From NCBI GenBank assembly GCA_964491875.1, contig CAZBIC010000010.1, positions 1 to 64,000 on the forward strand: 64,000 nt of DNA, written 5' to 3'. Each line of letters starts with the position of its first letter. The first letter of the stretch is position 1. Source of the stretch: JADJPG01 sp964491875 (GTDB lineage Bacteria > Verrucomicrobiota > Verrucomicrobiia > Limisphaerales > JADJPG01). This document shows, one piece after another, positions 1 to 7,256 of the stretch. A program made the translations under genes and the position numbers. The notes below the pieces were generated by a model. It searched no databases and was not told where the DNA came from. It worked only from the letters and a program-made list of their open reading frames with translations.

Positions 1-1498
1 CTGCCGCGCCGGAGACCTGTGGCCCCGCCTGACTGGTGCCGCCCATGTAGAGATAGTCGAAGTCGATGTCCAGCCACGCGTTCTCGTCATTGCCCACCGG
101 AGAGCGCAGTGAAGCGATCCAAGTTCCCGGAGCGACCACATCCGGCTTGATTCGACCATCCTCGGTCGGCCCACGACTGGAGAAGTCGGCCATCGTTTCC
201 GAGCCATCCTCGTAAATGAAGAAGTCGAACCGATCATTTTGCGAGGCGCCGGAAGCAATCACGTTCTTGGCCACCGCCGGACTTCCGATCGTCTGCGGAC
301 CCGGTCCGGCGTTTCCGGCCGAGAATTCGAGAATGTAAGGCTGATCTCCCGCTGTCAGTTCATCGGCATCGCGCACCAAGGCATCGAACTCCGCCGCACT
401 GATGTCATAACGTCCTTGCGTATCGTCGCCCCAGCTGTTGTTGCCAATCACTGCTCCCGCCTGCACTGCATCTCGCGTGAGCGTTTCGAATGACGGCGGC
501 GGTTGATAGCCACCGGCTCCGTCAAAAATACGTTGAGTGACAATGGAAGCTCCGGGGGCAACGCCGAGGCCGTAGTAGAACCCCAGCTCATCGGTCGTCT
601 GCAAGGCAGCGTTGCCCGCGATGATACCGCTCACGTGCGTTCCGTGCGCATGCTCATCCGAAGCATCATTCAGATCTCCGTAATAGAAAAAAGCTGGCGT
701 CCTTCCCGCGAGATCCGTGTGCATGTCGGGCGCTGTGCCCAAATGCAATCCACTATCCGCCACAGCCACCGTCACCCCACGACCGTCGAACCCCAAATCC
801 TGCATGAACGTGTTGTGACCTGTCCCTTCGCCTGCGACCAGTTTTGAGGAAATCTCGTCGACCAGTTTCATCTTTGGAGCTGGCTCGATCCACAAGACGG
901 ACGACGCTTCCGCCAACCTCTGCAATTGCGCCGAAGTCACGCGGCCTCGCAGAACCGCTCCAAACCTGTTCTTCGAGAATTGCTCCACCTTCGCCAAACG
1001 CGTCCTCGCCTCCGCCAGCTCATCTGGAGTCGCCTTGGGCGAGAACAGGATGCTGACCTCCTTCATTGCACCAAGATTGTTCTGCGCCAGTGCAAGACTT
1101 CGCAACACGCCGTGCAGCTTATGCTCAGGACGATATGGTCCCACCCACTGCACATATGGGAGATCCCGCAGCACCTCCAGAGATACGCTCGCCAACCGCG
1201 CCACATACGCGTCGTCCGGGACGTAGCGCAGCAAGTCGATGTTCATGGCCGCGAGCTGCTCCTTCCAAAGCGGATCAAAAGTCCCCGTGAATTGAATCAG
1301 GTAAAGTCCGGACACCGGAACCGCTGGCCCTTGAGCCGCACGAATCACCGTTCGATCCGGGGAAATAGTCTGAATCTGCTCATTGCGAAGGCGGATGACC
1401 TTGTTCTGAGCGTGCGCAGAAATAAGTGCGCCCAGCCACAGAGCAAGGAAAACCCCAGTTCCGAATGACCAACAGCGGAGATTCACTGAAAAGACCAT
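1..1498 (-). CDS. Secreted subtilisin-like serine peptidase (S8), C-terminus cut by window edge
   Basis: The reverse strand is open for about 499 codons from the ATG at 1498 to the first base of the window, so the C-terminus is missing. The N-terminus has a hydrophobic signal segment (about residues 12-27, ending SAHA). A prodomain-like stretch of some 210 residues follows. The S8 triad is then readable in order: Asp in VADSG (codon 755-757), His in HGTHVSG (about 625-645), and Ser in GTSQAGP (about 22-42). The oxyanion Asn lies in FSAGNAGPG. The enzyme should be an exported endopeptidase acting outside the cytoplasm. No close partner gene is visible. Family and catalytic competence are seen in the sequence; the substrate is unknown. 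A C-terminal tail like those of the other secreted proteins here may lie outside the window. Confidence 0.93.
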   Translation of the reverse strand, partial: MVFSVNLRCWSFGTGVFLALWLGALISAHAQNKVIRLRNEQIQTISPDRTVIRAAQGPAVPVSGLYLIQFTGTFDPLWKEQLAAMNIDLLRYVPDDAYVARLASVSLEVLRDLPYVQWVGPYRPEHKLHGVLRSLALAQNNLGAMKEVSILFSPKATPDELAEARTRLAKVEQFSKNRFGAVLRGRVTSAQLQRLAEASSVLWIEPAPKMKLVDEISSKLVAGEGTGHNTFMQDLGFDGRGVTVAVADSGLHLGTAPDMHTDLAGRTPAFFYYGDLNDASDEHAHGTHVSGIIAGNAALQTTDELGFYYGLGVAPGASIVTQRIFDGAGGYQPPPSFETLTRDAVQAGAVIGNNSWGDDTQGRYDISAAEFDALVRDADELTAGDQPYILEFSAGNAGPGPQTIGSPAVAKNVIASGASQNDRFDFFIYEDGSETMADFSSRGPTEDGRIKPDVVAPGTWIASLRSPVGNDENAWLDIDFDYLYMGGTSQAGPQVSGAA

Positions 1499-1630
1499 AG
1501 CCTCACTTTTCCAGACAGACAAGTTTGAGTAAGGTTACTTCGTAAATCTCCCGTGATGCTGGCCAGAAATTCCCCACCTGCTTGGACCGTATTTGTCGCA
1601 CCCTGGAAGTTAATTTTGCGGGCGAAACGA

Positions 1631-1837
1631 ATGCAAACCATGAACTCGCAACAACTCGAAATCAGTCTCACCTCCCGTTATCGTCGCGGTCGCCGCGCCA
1701 GCCGTCCCTGTCGCGTTCAACGCGCGCGCTGGTGGTTCAGCCAGATGCGGCGCGTGGTCGACCAAGCCGTCGACTGGACGCCTTCAACCACCGTCCGCAC
1801 TGAGCAAACTCATCTCCCTTTGGCAGCCGGCCAGTAA
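1631..1837 (+). CDS. Possible small Arg-rich protein (unrecognised)
   Basis: A short ORF of 68 codons (start at 1631, or at the in-frame ATG 1640) lies upstream of mqnD. The predicted peptide is rich in Arg and Trp, with a basic stretch (RYRRGRRASR) followed by an aromatic/amphipathic segment RARWWFSQMRRVVDQAVDW. I have an impression of similar short WWF-Q-M-RRVVD peptides in other Verrucomicrobia, but I cannot run the search. No clear Shine-Dalgarno sequence precedes either start. Function unknown. It could equally be a chance ORF in the 420-base gap between the divergent subtilase and mqnD genes, where nothing else is apparent. Confidence 0.4.
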   Translation: MQTMNSQQLEISLTSRYRRGRRASRPCRVQRARWWFSQMRRVVDQAVDWTPSTTVRTEQTHLPLAAGQ

Positions 1838-1921
1838 CAGCCCGGCCGCCCCAGACTTGACGCCAAGCGAGAGACAGCTTTCCCGTGACAAGCCGTTCTC
1901 GGGGACCTTATCGTCGCTGCC

Positions 1922-2773
1922 ATGTCGCAGCGTACTTTGACACTTGGCCACTCGCCCGACCCGGATGACGCGTTCATGTTTTACGGGCTGGCGAAGGAAT
2001 TGATCCCGGCCCACGGCTTTCAGTTCGAGCACATCCTTCAGGACATCCAAACCCTCAACGAACGCGCCACCCGCGGCGAACTCGATATCTCCGCCATCAG
2101 CATCCACGCCTACGCCTACGTTTGCGACCAATACGCCCTGCTCCCCAGCGGTGCCAGCATGGGGGATGGCTACGGTCCGATGCTCGTGGCGAAGCAAAGA
2201 TTTTCCCGCGAAGAAATCCTGCACAAAAAGATCGCCGTGCCCGGCACTATGACGAGCGCCTTCCTCGCGCTGCAACTCTGGCTCGGCAAACCGGCCAAGG
2301 AGTTCAACTATATCGTCGTTCCCTTCGACCAAATCTTCCAAGCCGTCCGCTCCGGCCAGGCCGATGTCGGCCTCATCATCCACGAAGGCCAACTCACGTA
2401 TCAAAACGAAGGTCTGCAGGTCTGCGAAGACCTCGGCATCTGGTGGGGCCGTGAAAATGACGGTCTTCCCCTGCCCCTCGGCGGGAACGTTATTCACAAA
2501 CGCTTCGAGCCCGCCGTCCGCAAAACCATCTCGGACATTCTCACGGCCAGCATTCAATTCAGCCTCGATCATCGTCCGGAAGCCGTGCAACACGCGCTCC
2601 AGTATGCGCGAGACATGGGACGCGACCTCGCCGACAAATTCGTCGGGATGTATGTGAACCACTGGACCCTGGATTACGGCGACAAAGGCCGCGAATCGAT
2701 CCGCCGCTTCCTCAGCCGCGCCCACAAGGCCGGCCTCATCCCACGCGCGCCGGAGTTGGAGTTTGTGGTGTGA
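1922..2773 (+). CDS. mqnD: 1,4-dihydroxy-6-naphthoate synthase MqnD
   Basis: The 283-residue protein opens with LGHSPDPDDAFMFYGL, the signature of the MqnA/MqnD periplasmic-binding-protein fold, and its length fits MqnD. MqnD converts cyclic dehypoxanthine futalosine to 1,4-dihydroxy-6-naphthoate in the futalosine route to menaquinone, in the cytoplasm. There is no signal peptide, as expected. Internal features such as the NERA-rich segment, the SGASMGDGYGPM loop and the GLIIHEGQLTY segment agree with MqnD rather than MqnA. No other mqn genes lie in the window, so the pathway must be scattered. The start is the ATG at 1922; the reading frame is clean to TGA at 2773. Confidence 0.93.
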   Translation: MSQRTLTLGHSPDPDDAFMFYGLAKELIPAHGFQFEHILQDIQTLNERATRGELDISAISIHAYAYVCDQYALLPSGASMGDGYGPMLVAKQRFSREEILHKKIAVPGTMTSAFLALQLWLGKPAKEFNYIVVPFDQIFQAVRSGQADVGLIIHEGQLTYQNEGLQVCEDLGIWWGRENDGLPLPLGGNVIHKRFEPAVRKTISDILTASIQFSLDHRPEAVQHALQYARDMGRDLADKFVGMYVNHWTLDYGDKGRESIRRFLSRAHKAGLIPRAPELEFVV

Positions 2774-2813
2774 GTCAGTTCATATTCTCAATTGCAGGTG
2801 AGCCGGTGCGAAA

Positions 2814-2866
2814 GTGAGAAAGTGGAAATCGATATCCCCAAACCTCTGCTTCTCTTACTTTCTCAC
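2814..2866. repeat. Palindromic intergenic hairpin (GTGAGAAAGT arms)
   Basis: Perfect 10-base arms at 2814-2823 and 2857-2866 (GTGAGAAAGT / ACTTTCTCAC) lie 40 bases downstream of mqnD. No T-tract follows, so it is a weak terminator candidate and more likely a degraded dispersed palindrome like the others in this window. Confidence 0.4.
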
Positions 2867-2954
2867 CCGCCCACCTTCCCACCTGCTCTCCCCACGCTTT
2901 TTCCAATCCCTCCGCAGATTTGTAGCTGCATGATTCTCAGCGTCGAAGGATAAG

Positions 2955-2983
2955 TTGACACGTCCGACGACGATTGATAACGA
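2955..2983 (+). promoter_or_regulatory. Possible sigma-70-like promoter for the VWA-PspA-TerB operon
   Basis: A perfect TTGACA hexamer at 2955-2960 is followed 17 bases later by TAACGA (2978-2983). Transcription would begin near 2990, which would favour the in-frame ATGs at 2998 or 3007 over 2983 for the VWA gene. The -10 match is poor, so this is tentative. Confidence 0.25.
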
Positions 2984-3738
2984 TGCGAACACAACAAATG
3001 CGGAGTATGCACAGCCGTTCTACCACCCTGCGCCCCAGGCTCCGGGCCTTCTTCGCGCTCGCCGCCACCGTGCTTCTGGCGAGTTCGCCGCTCACTTCAC
3101 TTGCCGCCGACGAAGACGGCGTCGCGCTCGCCATCGTGTACGACACCTCAGGCAGCATGAAGGATCCCGTCCGCACCACGGGCGGCCACCCAGCCGCGAA
3201 ATGGATCATCGGGAACCGCGCGCTGCAACAGATCGTCAATCGCGTGGAACACTTCGCGACGAACGCCACGCCTCCCAAGACCATCCACGCCGGCCTCTAC
3301 GTCTTCCGCGGCACCGGCGCAGCCGAAGCCGTGAAGTTCGGTCCGTTCCAGCCGCAAGCAATGCGCGATTGGGTCAAGAGCTATCGCGGGCCGGACAGCG
3401 GCACGCCGCTCGGTGTCACTATCGAAGCCGCCAGCCGCGCGCTGATGAACTCGAAGTTTACGGCTAAACACATCCTCGTCGTCACCGATGGAATCAACAC
3501 GGCCGGGCCGGACCCAGTCGTCGTCGTCCCGAAGATCAACAAGGCCTCCGAGAGCAAAGGCAGCCCAATCTTCATTCACTTCGTCGCGTTTGACATCGAC
3601 GCCAAAGTCTTCGCGCCACTCAAGAAGGCGGGCGTGACCGTGGTAGGCGCAGCCGATGAGAAACAACTCGGCCAACAGTTGGAGTTCATCCTGGAAGAGA
3701 AGATCCTTCTGGAGAAGGAAGCGCCCGCTAAGAAGTAA
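2983..3738 (+). CDS. Secreted von Willebrand factor A domain protein
   Basis: A protein of about 251 residues with a long basic N-terminus and a signal segment (FFALAATVLLASSPLTSLAA), then a single VWA domain. The MIDAS metal-binding motif DTSGS is intact (YDTSGSMKD), followed downstream by SGTPLG (MIDAS Thr) and VTDG. It should be exported and bind a protein partner through a bound divalent cation. It is the first gene of a same-strand run, with 21 bases to the PspA-like gene. The start is uncertain: in-frame ATGs occur at 2983, 2998 and 3007, and a TTG at 2974, none with a good ribosome site. The tail is Lys/Glu-rich. Ligand unknown; the operon suggests a role in envelope stress. Confidence 0.85.
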   Translation: MRTQQMRSMHSRSTTLRPRLRAFFALAATVLLASSPLTSLAADEDGVALAIVYDTSGSMKDPVRTTGGHPAAKWIIGNRALQQIVNRVEHFATNATPPKTIHAGLYVFRGTGAAEAVKFGPFQPQAMRDWVKSYRGPDSGTPLGVTIEAASRALMNSKFTAKHILVVTDGINTAGPDPVVVVPKINKASESKGSPIFIHFVAFDIDAKVFAPLKKAGVTVVGAADEKQLGQQLEFILEEKILLEKEAPAKK

Positions 3739-3759
3739 GTTTTAGAAAGAACCAAAACT

Positions 3760-4515
3760 ATGTTTAGAGCATTCAAACGCGTGTTCATCTGGCTTGGCCT
3801 CATGGCTGAGCAGGCAACCGAAACCGACGCCATCAATCAGGCTGTCGTCGAGCGCGGCATTCGCGACTCCAAGGCCAAGGCAGACAAGGCGCATTACGCC
3901 AATGGACAGCTCGCCGGACAGGTCGCCCTGCTCAAGGACCAGCTCAAACGCCAGGAGCGGCAACGCGACGAGTTGCAAGGCATGCTCCAGGCCGCCGCCG
4001 CCGCCAACGACGAGGCCAATGGTGCCCATTACGCCGAAGAACTCGCCACGCTCGAGAGCGATATCACCGAGAACAAGGCGCAGCTCGACAGCCTCGAACA
4101 GCTCTACAAGCAGAACACTGAGATCATTGCTCAAAGCCTGCGCGAGATTCAGAAGTTCCAGCGCGAGTTCGAAGCCGTGAAGGCCAAGGTCGCCATCGGA
4201 CGGTCGCTCGAAGGTCTCGCGGGCATGATGAAAAGTTCCATCACCGAACTACAAGGCATGGTCGGCGGCGAGCTAGGTCAATCCATGCAGCAGCTCCGGC
4301 AATCCGCCGCGGCAGGCGAAGGCCAGATGCGCGCCACGCTCGACCTCGCGAAAGAGATGGGCTCCGGCATCGCGCGCCAGCAGGAGATGCGCAAGGCGCG
4401 CGGCGCGATGCTCTTCCAGGAATACAAAAAGAAGATGGGCATGGTTCAAAGCGAAGCCGCCGCTCCGCAGACCAATGCCCCGGCAGCCGAGCGCCAGAAG
4501 ATTGCGGAGAAGTAA
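3760..4515 (+). CDS. PspA/IM30-like coiled-coil protein
   Basis: A 251-residue, almost wholly helical protein. It begins with an amphipathic/hydrophobic segment (MFRAFKRVFIWLGLMAEQATE), as PspA and Vipp1 do. A long coiled coil follows, roughly residues 30-155, with heptad-rich stretches such as QVALLKDQLKRQERQRDELQ. A second helical part lies at about 160-235. The length matches PspA (about 220-260). PspA family members are peripheral inner-membrane proteins that stabilise damaged membranes, so the location is probably the cytoplasmic face of the inner membrane. The stop is 3 bases before the TerB-like gene, which supports translational coupling. No PspF, PspB or PspC gene is present nearby, so the partners here differ from the enterobacterial Psp system. 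Confidence 0.8.
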   Translation: MFRAFKRVFIWLGLMAEQATETDAINQAVVERGIRDSKAKADKAHYANGQLAGQVALLKDQLKRQERQRDELQGMLQAAAAANDEANGAHYAEELATLESDITENKAQLDSLEQLYKQNTEIIAQSLREIQKFQREFEAVKAKVAIGRSLEGLAGMMKSSITELQGMVGGELGQSMQQLRQSAAAGEGQMRATLDLAKEMGSGIARQQEMRKARGAMLFQEYKKKMGMVQSEAAAPQTNAPAAERQKIAEK

Positions 4516-4518
4516 TCG

Positions 4519-4890
4519 ATGAACCTCAAGAGTCTTTCCACCGATCACCAAGCCGCCGTACTCGATCTCGCGGTGCTGGCGATGTATGCGGACGGCCATT
4601 TGGCGTCCATCGAAGACTCTCGAATTCAACGACTCCTCCGCCAGATGGGAATCGAAGCCGAATACGACATTAACAACGTCTACGATGCGTCGGTATCCCG
4701 CGTGAGCCAGCATTCGAGCACTCACGATGATGCCACGGCCTTCGCCACGACGCTCGCGGGACAATTCACCTCCCCAGAAGAGCGCAATGCCGTGATGGCG
4801 ATTCTAAATGACCTCTTGTTCAGCGACGGTCGAGTCGTCGCCAAGGAATCGAGTTACCTCGCAGTCATCAAGAAGGTGTTGGAGTCGTGA
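4519..4890 (+). CDS. TerB-like (tellurite-resistance-type) small helical protein
   Basis: A 123-residue, all-helical cytoplasmic protein with two acidic pseudo-repeats typical of TerB-like folds: MYADGHLASIEDS near residue 25 and LFSDGRVVAKES near residue 105. These D-G-x-x-x-x-E segments probably bind metal. TerB domains occur in stress and conflict systems, often beside VWA proteins and membrane proteins. Here the gene sits between the PspA-like gene and the solute-binding/OmpA fusion, with a 3-base gap before it and about 104 bases after it. A role as a cytoplasmic switch linked to membrane state is inferred, not shown. Confidence 0.7.
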   Translation: MNLKSLSTDHQAAVLDLAVLAMYADGHLASIEDSRIQRLLRQMGIEAEYDINNVYDASVSRVSQHSSTHDDATAFATTLAGQFTSPEERNAVMAILNDLLFSDGRVVAKESSYLAVIKKVLES

Positions 4891-4994
4891 CTGTCGCACT
4901 CGCATCACTTGGAAAAAGTGGATTTCGAGCGCGGCTTTCTAAAATGAATCGAGCAGCCGCATCAGATGCCTCCAGTCCATACTGAATTATCTCT

Positions 4995-6683
4995 ATGACC
5001 ACCAAAGGTAAAATCGTTCTCACCCTGCTCATCCTCGGCGTGCTGGGTTTCGGCGTCATGAAATGGCTGCCCAAGCTGCAATCTCCCGGCGGCGCTCCGC
5101 AGTATTCAGTCTCGCAACCCGCAACGCCAGGACAGGCGGCTACCGCGCCCGCACCTGCCGCTGCCGCCGTTCAAGCCGCCGAACTCATCGAGACGCAGAC
5201 CGAAATCCCGAAGCTCGCTACGGCGGGTGCGTATCTGCCGAAGGACAACACCGTCGAAATCGAGTTGAGCGAATATGCCGGTTACGCCGGACTCGTGGTC
5301 GCGAACGGCGGCCTTGCGCCGAACGAGAATTCCGTCTTCTTCAAGAAGCACGGCTTCAAGGTCGCCATCAAACTCAGCGAGGAGGAAAGCTGGTCCGCGC
5401 TCAACAGCGGCAAGATGGCTGCCTCTGCCACCACCGTCGATGTGCTCGCGACCTACGGCCGTCAGTTCCAGGTCGTGGTGCCGGTGCAGATCGGTTTCTC
5501 GCGCGGCGCGGACGGCGTGGTGGTTCGCAACGACATCAAGCGCATCAACCAGCTCAAAGGAAAAATCCTCGCAACCGCGCAGTTCACCGAGGCGGACTTC
5601 TTCATCCGCTACCTCGCGCAGGAAGCCGGGCTCGGCATCAACATGATGCCGGACCTCAAGACGGCGCCCGATCCGGACAAACTCAACCTCGTCTTCTGCA
5701 AGGACGCCTTCGCGGCTGGCGATTTCTTCCTCCGCGAAGTGAACGCTGGACGCAGCCTGCTTGCCGGCTGTGTCACCTGGGCGCCGAAGACCACCGAAGT
5801 TGCTGAAGGCAGCGGTGGCAAGGCGCACGTCCTGACCACGAGCAAGAACCTGCTCATCGTCGGAGACGTCCTGATCGTGAACAAAGGTTTCGCGCAACAG
5901 AATCCGAAGATGGTTGCCGGCCTCGTCGAAGGCTTGCTCGAAGGCAACCGCATGGTCCGCGACAATCCGACCACGTGGGTGGACGTCATCGGCAAAGCGT
6001 TCAAATGGGATCGCGCCGAAACGCAGGCGGAACTGGCCAAGGTCCATCTCTCGAACCTCCCCGAGAACCTCGCGTTCTTCTCCGGCGCGATTGACGCGGC
6101 CGGCAGCTTCGGCGGCATTTATCAATCGGCGGTCTTCGCTTACGGCAGCGGACTCATCAAGGATCCCGTGGACGCCGATCGTTTCGCCGATCTCCAGCAT
6201 CTCAAGGCGCTGGAAACCGCCGGCACGTTCAAAGATCAGAAGGTCGCCATCGCGCCGATTCGTTCCAGCGGCACCGCGCCGGTGGAAACCGATCCGCTCC
6301 TAAGCAAAGACATCCGATTCCTGTTCTCCCCGAACAGCGCGAATCTGGACATGAACAATCAGGACAACCTCAAAAACCTCGAAGCGATCAAGCGACTGCT
6401 CCAGGTCAGCCCCGGCTCGACCGTCCTTTTGCGCGGTCACGTAGACAACTCAATGGTCGAGGAATTCCGTAAGCGCGGCGGCGAGGCGTTCGTGCGGCAG
6501 ATGGCGCTCAAAGCTGTCGACTTCAGCAAGCAGCGCGCGAACGAGATCAAGCGTCTGCTCGTGGAGCGCCACAAAATCGACGCGCAGCGTCTCGACGCCG
6601 TCGGCCGCGGCTGGGAAGAACCGCTCGGTCCCGATAACGATCAGAACCGCCGCGTGGAAGCGCAGTGGTTCACGCTGGAGTAG
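4995..6683 (+). CDS. Membrane-anchored solute-binding / OmpA fusion protein (copy 1)
   Basis: A 562-residue protein. An uncleaved-looking N-terminal membrane segment (about residues 6-24) is followed by a Pro/Ala-rich linker, then a periplasmic binding-protein domain of the phosphate/nitrate/THI5 type (about 75-400), then an OmpA-like peptidoglycan-binding domain (about 435-562). The OmpA part shows RGHVDNS and NRRVEAQW, whose Asp and Arg contact diaminopimelate in the family. The protein should be tethered in the inner membrane, sense a small ligand in the periplasm and grip the cell wall. It has a close paralogue at 7257-8918, with the conserved middle part near-identical by eye. The stop is 3 bases before the membrane-protein gene. 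No ABC permease or ATPase accompanies it, so sensing rather than transport is likelier. Confidence 0.85.
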   Translation: MTTKGKIVLTLLILGVLGFGVMKWLPKLQSPGGAPQYSVSQPATPGQAATAPAPAAAAVQAAELIETQTEIPKLATAGAYLPKDNTVEIELSEYAGYAGLVVANGGLAPNENSVFFKKHGFKVAIKLSEEESWSALNSGKMAASATTVDVLATYGRQFQVVVPVQIGFSRGADGVVVRNDIKRINQLKGKILATAQFTEADFFIRYLAQEAGLGINMMPDLKTAPDPDKLNLVFCKDAFAAGDFFLREVNAGRSLLAGCVTWAPKTTEVAEGSGGKAHVLTTSKNLLIVGDVLIVNKGFAQQNPKMVAGLVEGLLEGNRMVRDNPTTWVDVIGKAFKWDRAETQAELAKVHLSNLPENLAFFSGAIDAAGSFGGIYQSAVFAYGSGLIKDPVDADRFADLQHLKALETAGTFKDQKVAIAPIRSSGTAPVETDPLLSKDIRFLFSPNSANLDMNNQDNLKNLEAIKRLLQVSPGSTVLLRGHVDNSMVEEFRKRGGEAFVRQMALKAVDFSKQRANEIKRLLVERHKIDAQRLDAVGRGWEEPLGPDNDQNRRVEAQWFTLE

Positions 6684-6686
6684 CGC

Positions 6687-7250
6687 ATGACGCTACGCGA
6701 TTTGATTCAAGCCGCCGGCAATCATCCGGCGCCGGTGTTCGGAACGATGATCGCCGCTCCCGCGCTGGCTTGGATCGTCGGTATCTGTCATCGACCGGGC
6801 GAAGGACGCAACGCGCCGTGGAAGTTCGCCTACTCCGTGCTCGTCTATCTCGCCTGCATCCCAGGAACGTTCGCTGCCGTTCTGACCGGCTACGCGCTCT
6901 TCTTTCGGAACGAGAACCTGCTCGATGCGAATCTGCTGATCTACTTCCTGCCTATCGTATCGATGATCGCGACGTTGGTGTTCATCCGCAAACGCGTCTC
7001 GTTCGATGACGTGCCGGGCTTTGACCGTCTCTCCGGATTGATGGTCCTCATGGCCTGCAGTTTCGGTATTGCGCTGGCGCTGCACAAGACGCGGATCTTC
7101 GTCGGCTTCTTCGGCTCCGTGGAAATGCTCTTCATCCTCGCGGCGGGAGTGTTTGCCCTGTTGAAGTGGGGCGGCTACATGCTGTTTCGCAGTGGCGACG
7201 AACCCGCCAAACCGATGCCCAAGTTTCCGTCCATCGATTCGAACAAGTAA
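6687..7250 (+). CDS. Multi-pass inner-membrane protein of unknown function
   Basis: A 187-residue protein with about four to five hydrophobic segments: near residues 18-33, 48-70, 82-100, 114-130 and 137-157. They are separated by short basic loops, and the tail is Pro/Lys-rich and soluble. I recognise no family. It lies 3 bases after the first solute-binding/OmpA fusion and 6 bases before the second, so it is certainly co-translated with both. A role as the membrane partner that pairs the two wall-binding sensors is a fair inference. There are no obvious catalytic residues. The ATG at 6687 is the only good start. Confidence 0.75.
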   Translation: MTLRDLIQAAGNHPAPVFGTMIAAPALAWIVGICHRPGEGRNAPWKFAYSVLVYLACIPGTFAAVLTGYALFFRNENLLDANLLIYFLPIVSMIATLVFIRKRVSFDDVPGFDRLSGLMVLMACSFGIALALHKTRIFVGFFGSVEMLFILAAGVFALLKWGGYMLFRSGDEPAKPMPKFPSIDSNK

Positions 7251-7256
7251 CCACCC

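Noticed and set aside
926..1468. Long plus-strand ORFs opposite the subtilase gene
   Set aside because: The minus strand shows the complete S8 motif order; the plus frames are rich in Arg/His/Ser and lack any domain, as antisense shadows of GC-rich genes do.
1784..2725. 313-codon minus-strand ORF over mqnD
   Set aside because: mqnD has clear family motifs; the opposite frame has none and is a mirror-image shadow.
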